Positions 24,428 to 25,175 of a DNA stretch of 25,175 bases are shown here, piece by piece. The first letter of the stretch is position 1. Every line of letters begins with the position of its first letter. Under the pieces are notes generated by a model that did not search any database, was not told the DNA's origin, and saw only the letters and a program-made list of their open reading frames with translations. Source of the DNA: Priapulus caudatus (taxonomy: Eukaryota; Priapulida; Priapulimorpha; Priapulimorphida; Priapulidae); NCBI RefSeq assembly GCF_000485595.1, contig NW_014578934.1, positions 1 through 25,175 of the forward strand, given 5' to 3'. Position numbers and translations under genes: made by a program.

Positions 24428-25175
24428 GAAGATAGCCGAAGGATTGAAGAGTGATGGGGGGAGAAGAGTGGCGGTTACGAGTAGTACTGGAATGGCGAGC
24501 CTGTTACTCAACGATGCAACAACACTGCACCACTGGGTGGGATTACAAGATGGACGTTACGAAAACGAGGAATTGCTGGATCTCATTCAGCATGACCGGC
24601 ATTGGTCTGGATGTGCCGATCGCATTAAAAACACAGATGTCCTCATTCTAGACGAAATCTCGATGATATCCAGGCGGATCTTCGAACAGACTGAGTATAT
24701 CTGTAGGAATATAAGGGATGAAAACAAGTTCTTTGGGGGACTCCAGTTGATAGGGGGTGGTGACTACATGCAGTTGCCGCCTGTGCCATCGAGAATTTAT
24801 GGTGACTTTGGGGAGTACTCTTTTTCATCGAAAAACTTTGCGAAGTGTTTCCCGCACCATGTGAATTTGAATGAAGTTGTTCGACAGGATGAACCTGCAC
24901 TGGTTCTAGCTGTTCAAGAGGTCTGTTGTGGATCTCCCTCTCTGGAAACTATTGATTTACTGAAATCATTGCAGAGACCGATACACGGTCCAAATCCAGT
25001 ACTGATTTGCAGCACGAATTTGGATGTGCTGTATTACAATTTAGATGGACTGAAACGGCTGCAGGGACCGGAGAAAAGCTACAGAGCCGTCGATACTGGA
25101 CAGACAAAGTATCTTAAGACGTGTGCTGCGCCGAAAGTGTTGTCTTTGAAACGTGGTAGTCCTGTCATATTAATC
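24428..25175 (+). CDS. PIF1-family DNA helicase, internal exon (partial)
   Basis: The plus strand carries an unbroken frame from a splice acceptor to the window end (about 249 codons). PIF1 superfamily 1B motifs in order: Ia (RRVAVTSSTGMASLLL), TTLHHWVGL, II/Walker B (VLILDEISMIS), III (LIGGGDYMQLPPV) and IV (VNLNEVVRQDEP). The bridge to the 2B region ends in KVLSLKRGSPVILI, which normally leads to motif V/VI further on. PIF1 helicases unwind DNA 5'-3' using ATP and occur as host genes, in Helitron Rep-Hel proteins and as many transposon-linked paralogues. The Walker A (GxGKS/T) exon should lie just upstream but is not found, because opposite-strand transposase sequence begins 124 bp away. 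The exon looks intact, so it may be functional if the 5' exon exists elsewhere, or be a truncated copy. Confidence 0.9.

Overview
This window is animal nuclear DNA, most likely from an invertebrate. Its coding signals are short pieces with recognisable splice sites and an animal-type glycosyltransferase repertoire. Most of the rest is microsatellites, low-complexity tracts and interspersed repeats. There are no rRNA, tRNA, CRISPR or prokaryotic operon features. The species cannot be named from the sequence.

Layout. 1-3660 holds CA/GT/CT microsatellites, a dispersed repeat with a tandem duplication (about 880-1380), a 60-bp minisatellite (1603-1745) and the first copy of a dispersed repeat here called R2 (1820-2357). 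3685-3870 (minus) is one exostosin-like GT64 exon. 3890-5860 has several strong inverted repeats. 5911-6305 has two direct copies of a Tigger/pogo-like terminus. 6540-7490 is a CpG-rich modular palindrome with a 73-bp perfect inverted repeat. 7905-10650 is mostly anonymous sequence and simple repeats. 10699-11343 is a complete LTR (minus orientation) with a primer binding site. 12066-13264 is copy A of a 1.2-kb repeat here called R.

13250-15226 (minus) is a decayed but intron-bearing gene of the xyloside xylosyltransferase type (XXYLT1, GT8). 15541-16420 (plus) is a broken Pao/BEL integrase. About 16640-18130 is a C-rich, G-poor tract. 18370-20330 is CpG-rich and then GT/CT-rich. 20440-21131 is the second R2 copy. 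21269-23222 is copy B of R, carrying a 662-bp TIR element and a 70-bp foldback insertion that copy A lacks. 23208-24303 (minus) is a truncated P-element/THAP9-like transposase exon. 24428-25175 (plus) is a PIF1-family helicase exon that runs off the window.

Points of most interest: (1) R joins two unrelated minus-strand reading frames at the same base, so both end in the same four codons and stop and share a 3' flank. (2) The transposase-like and PIF1 exons diverge 124 bp apart and both begin at splice acceptors, so their 5' exons cannot be simply adjacent. (3) The 6.5-7.5 kb palindrome is built from shared modules in both orientations. (4) R copies A and B serve as filled-site and empty-site alleles for two insertions.
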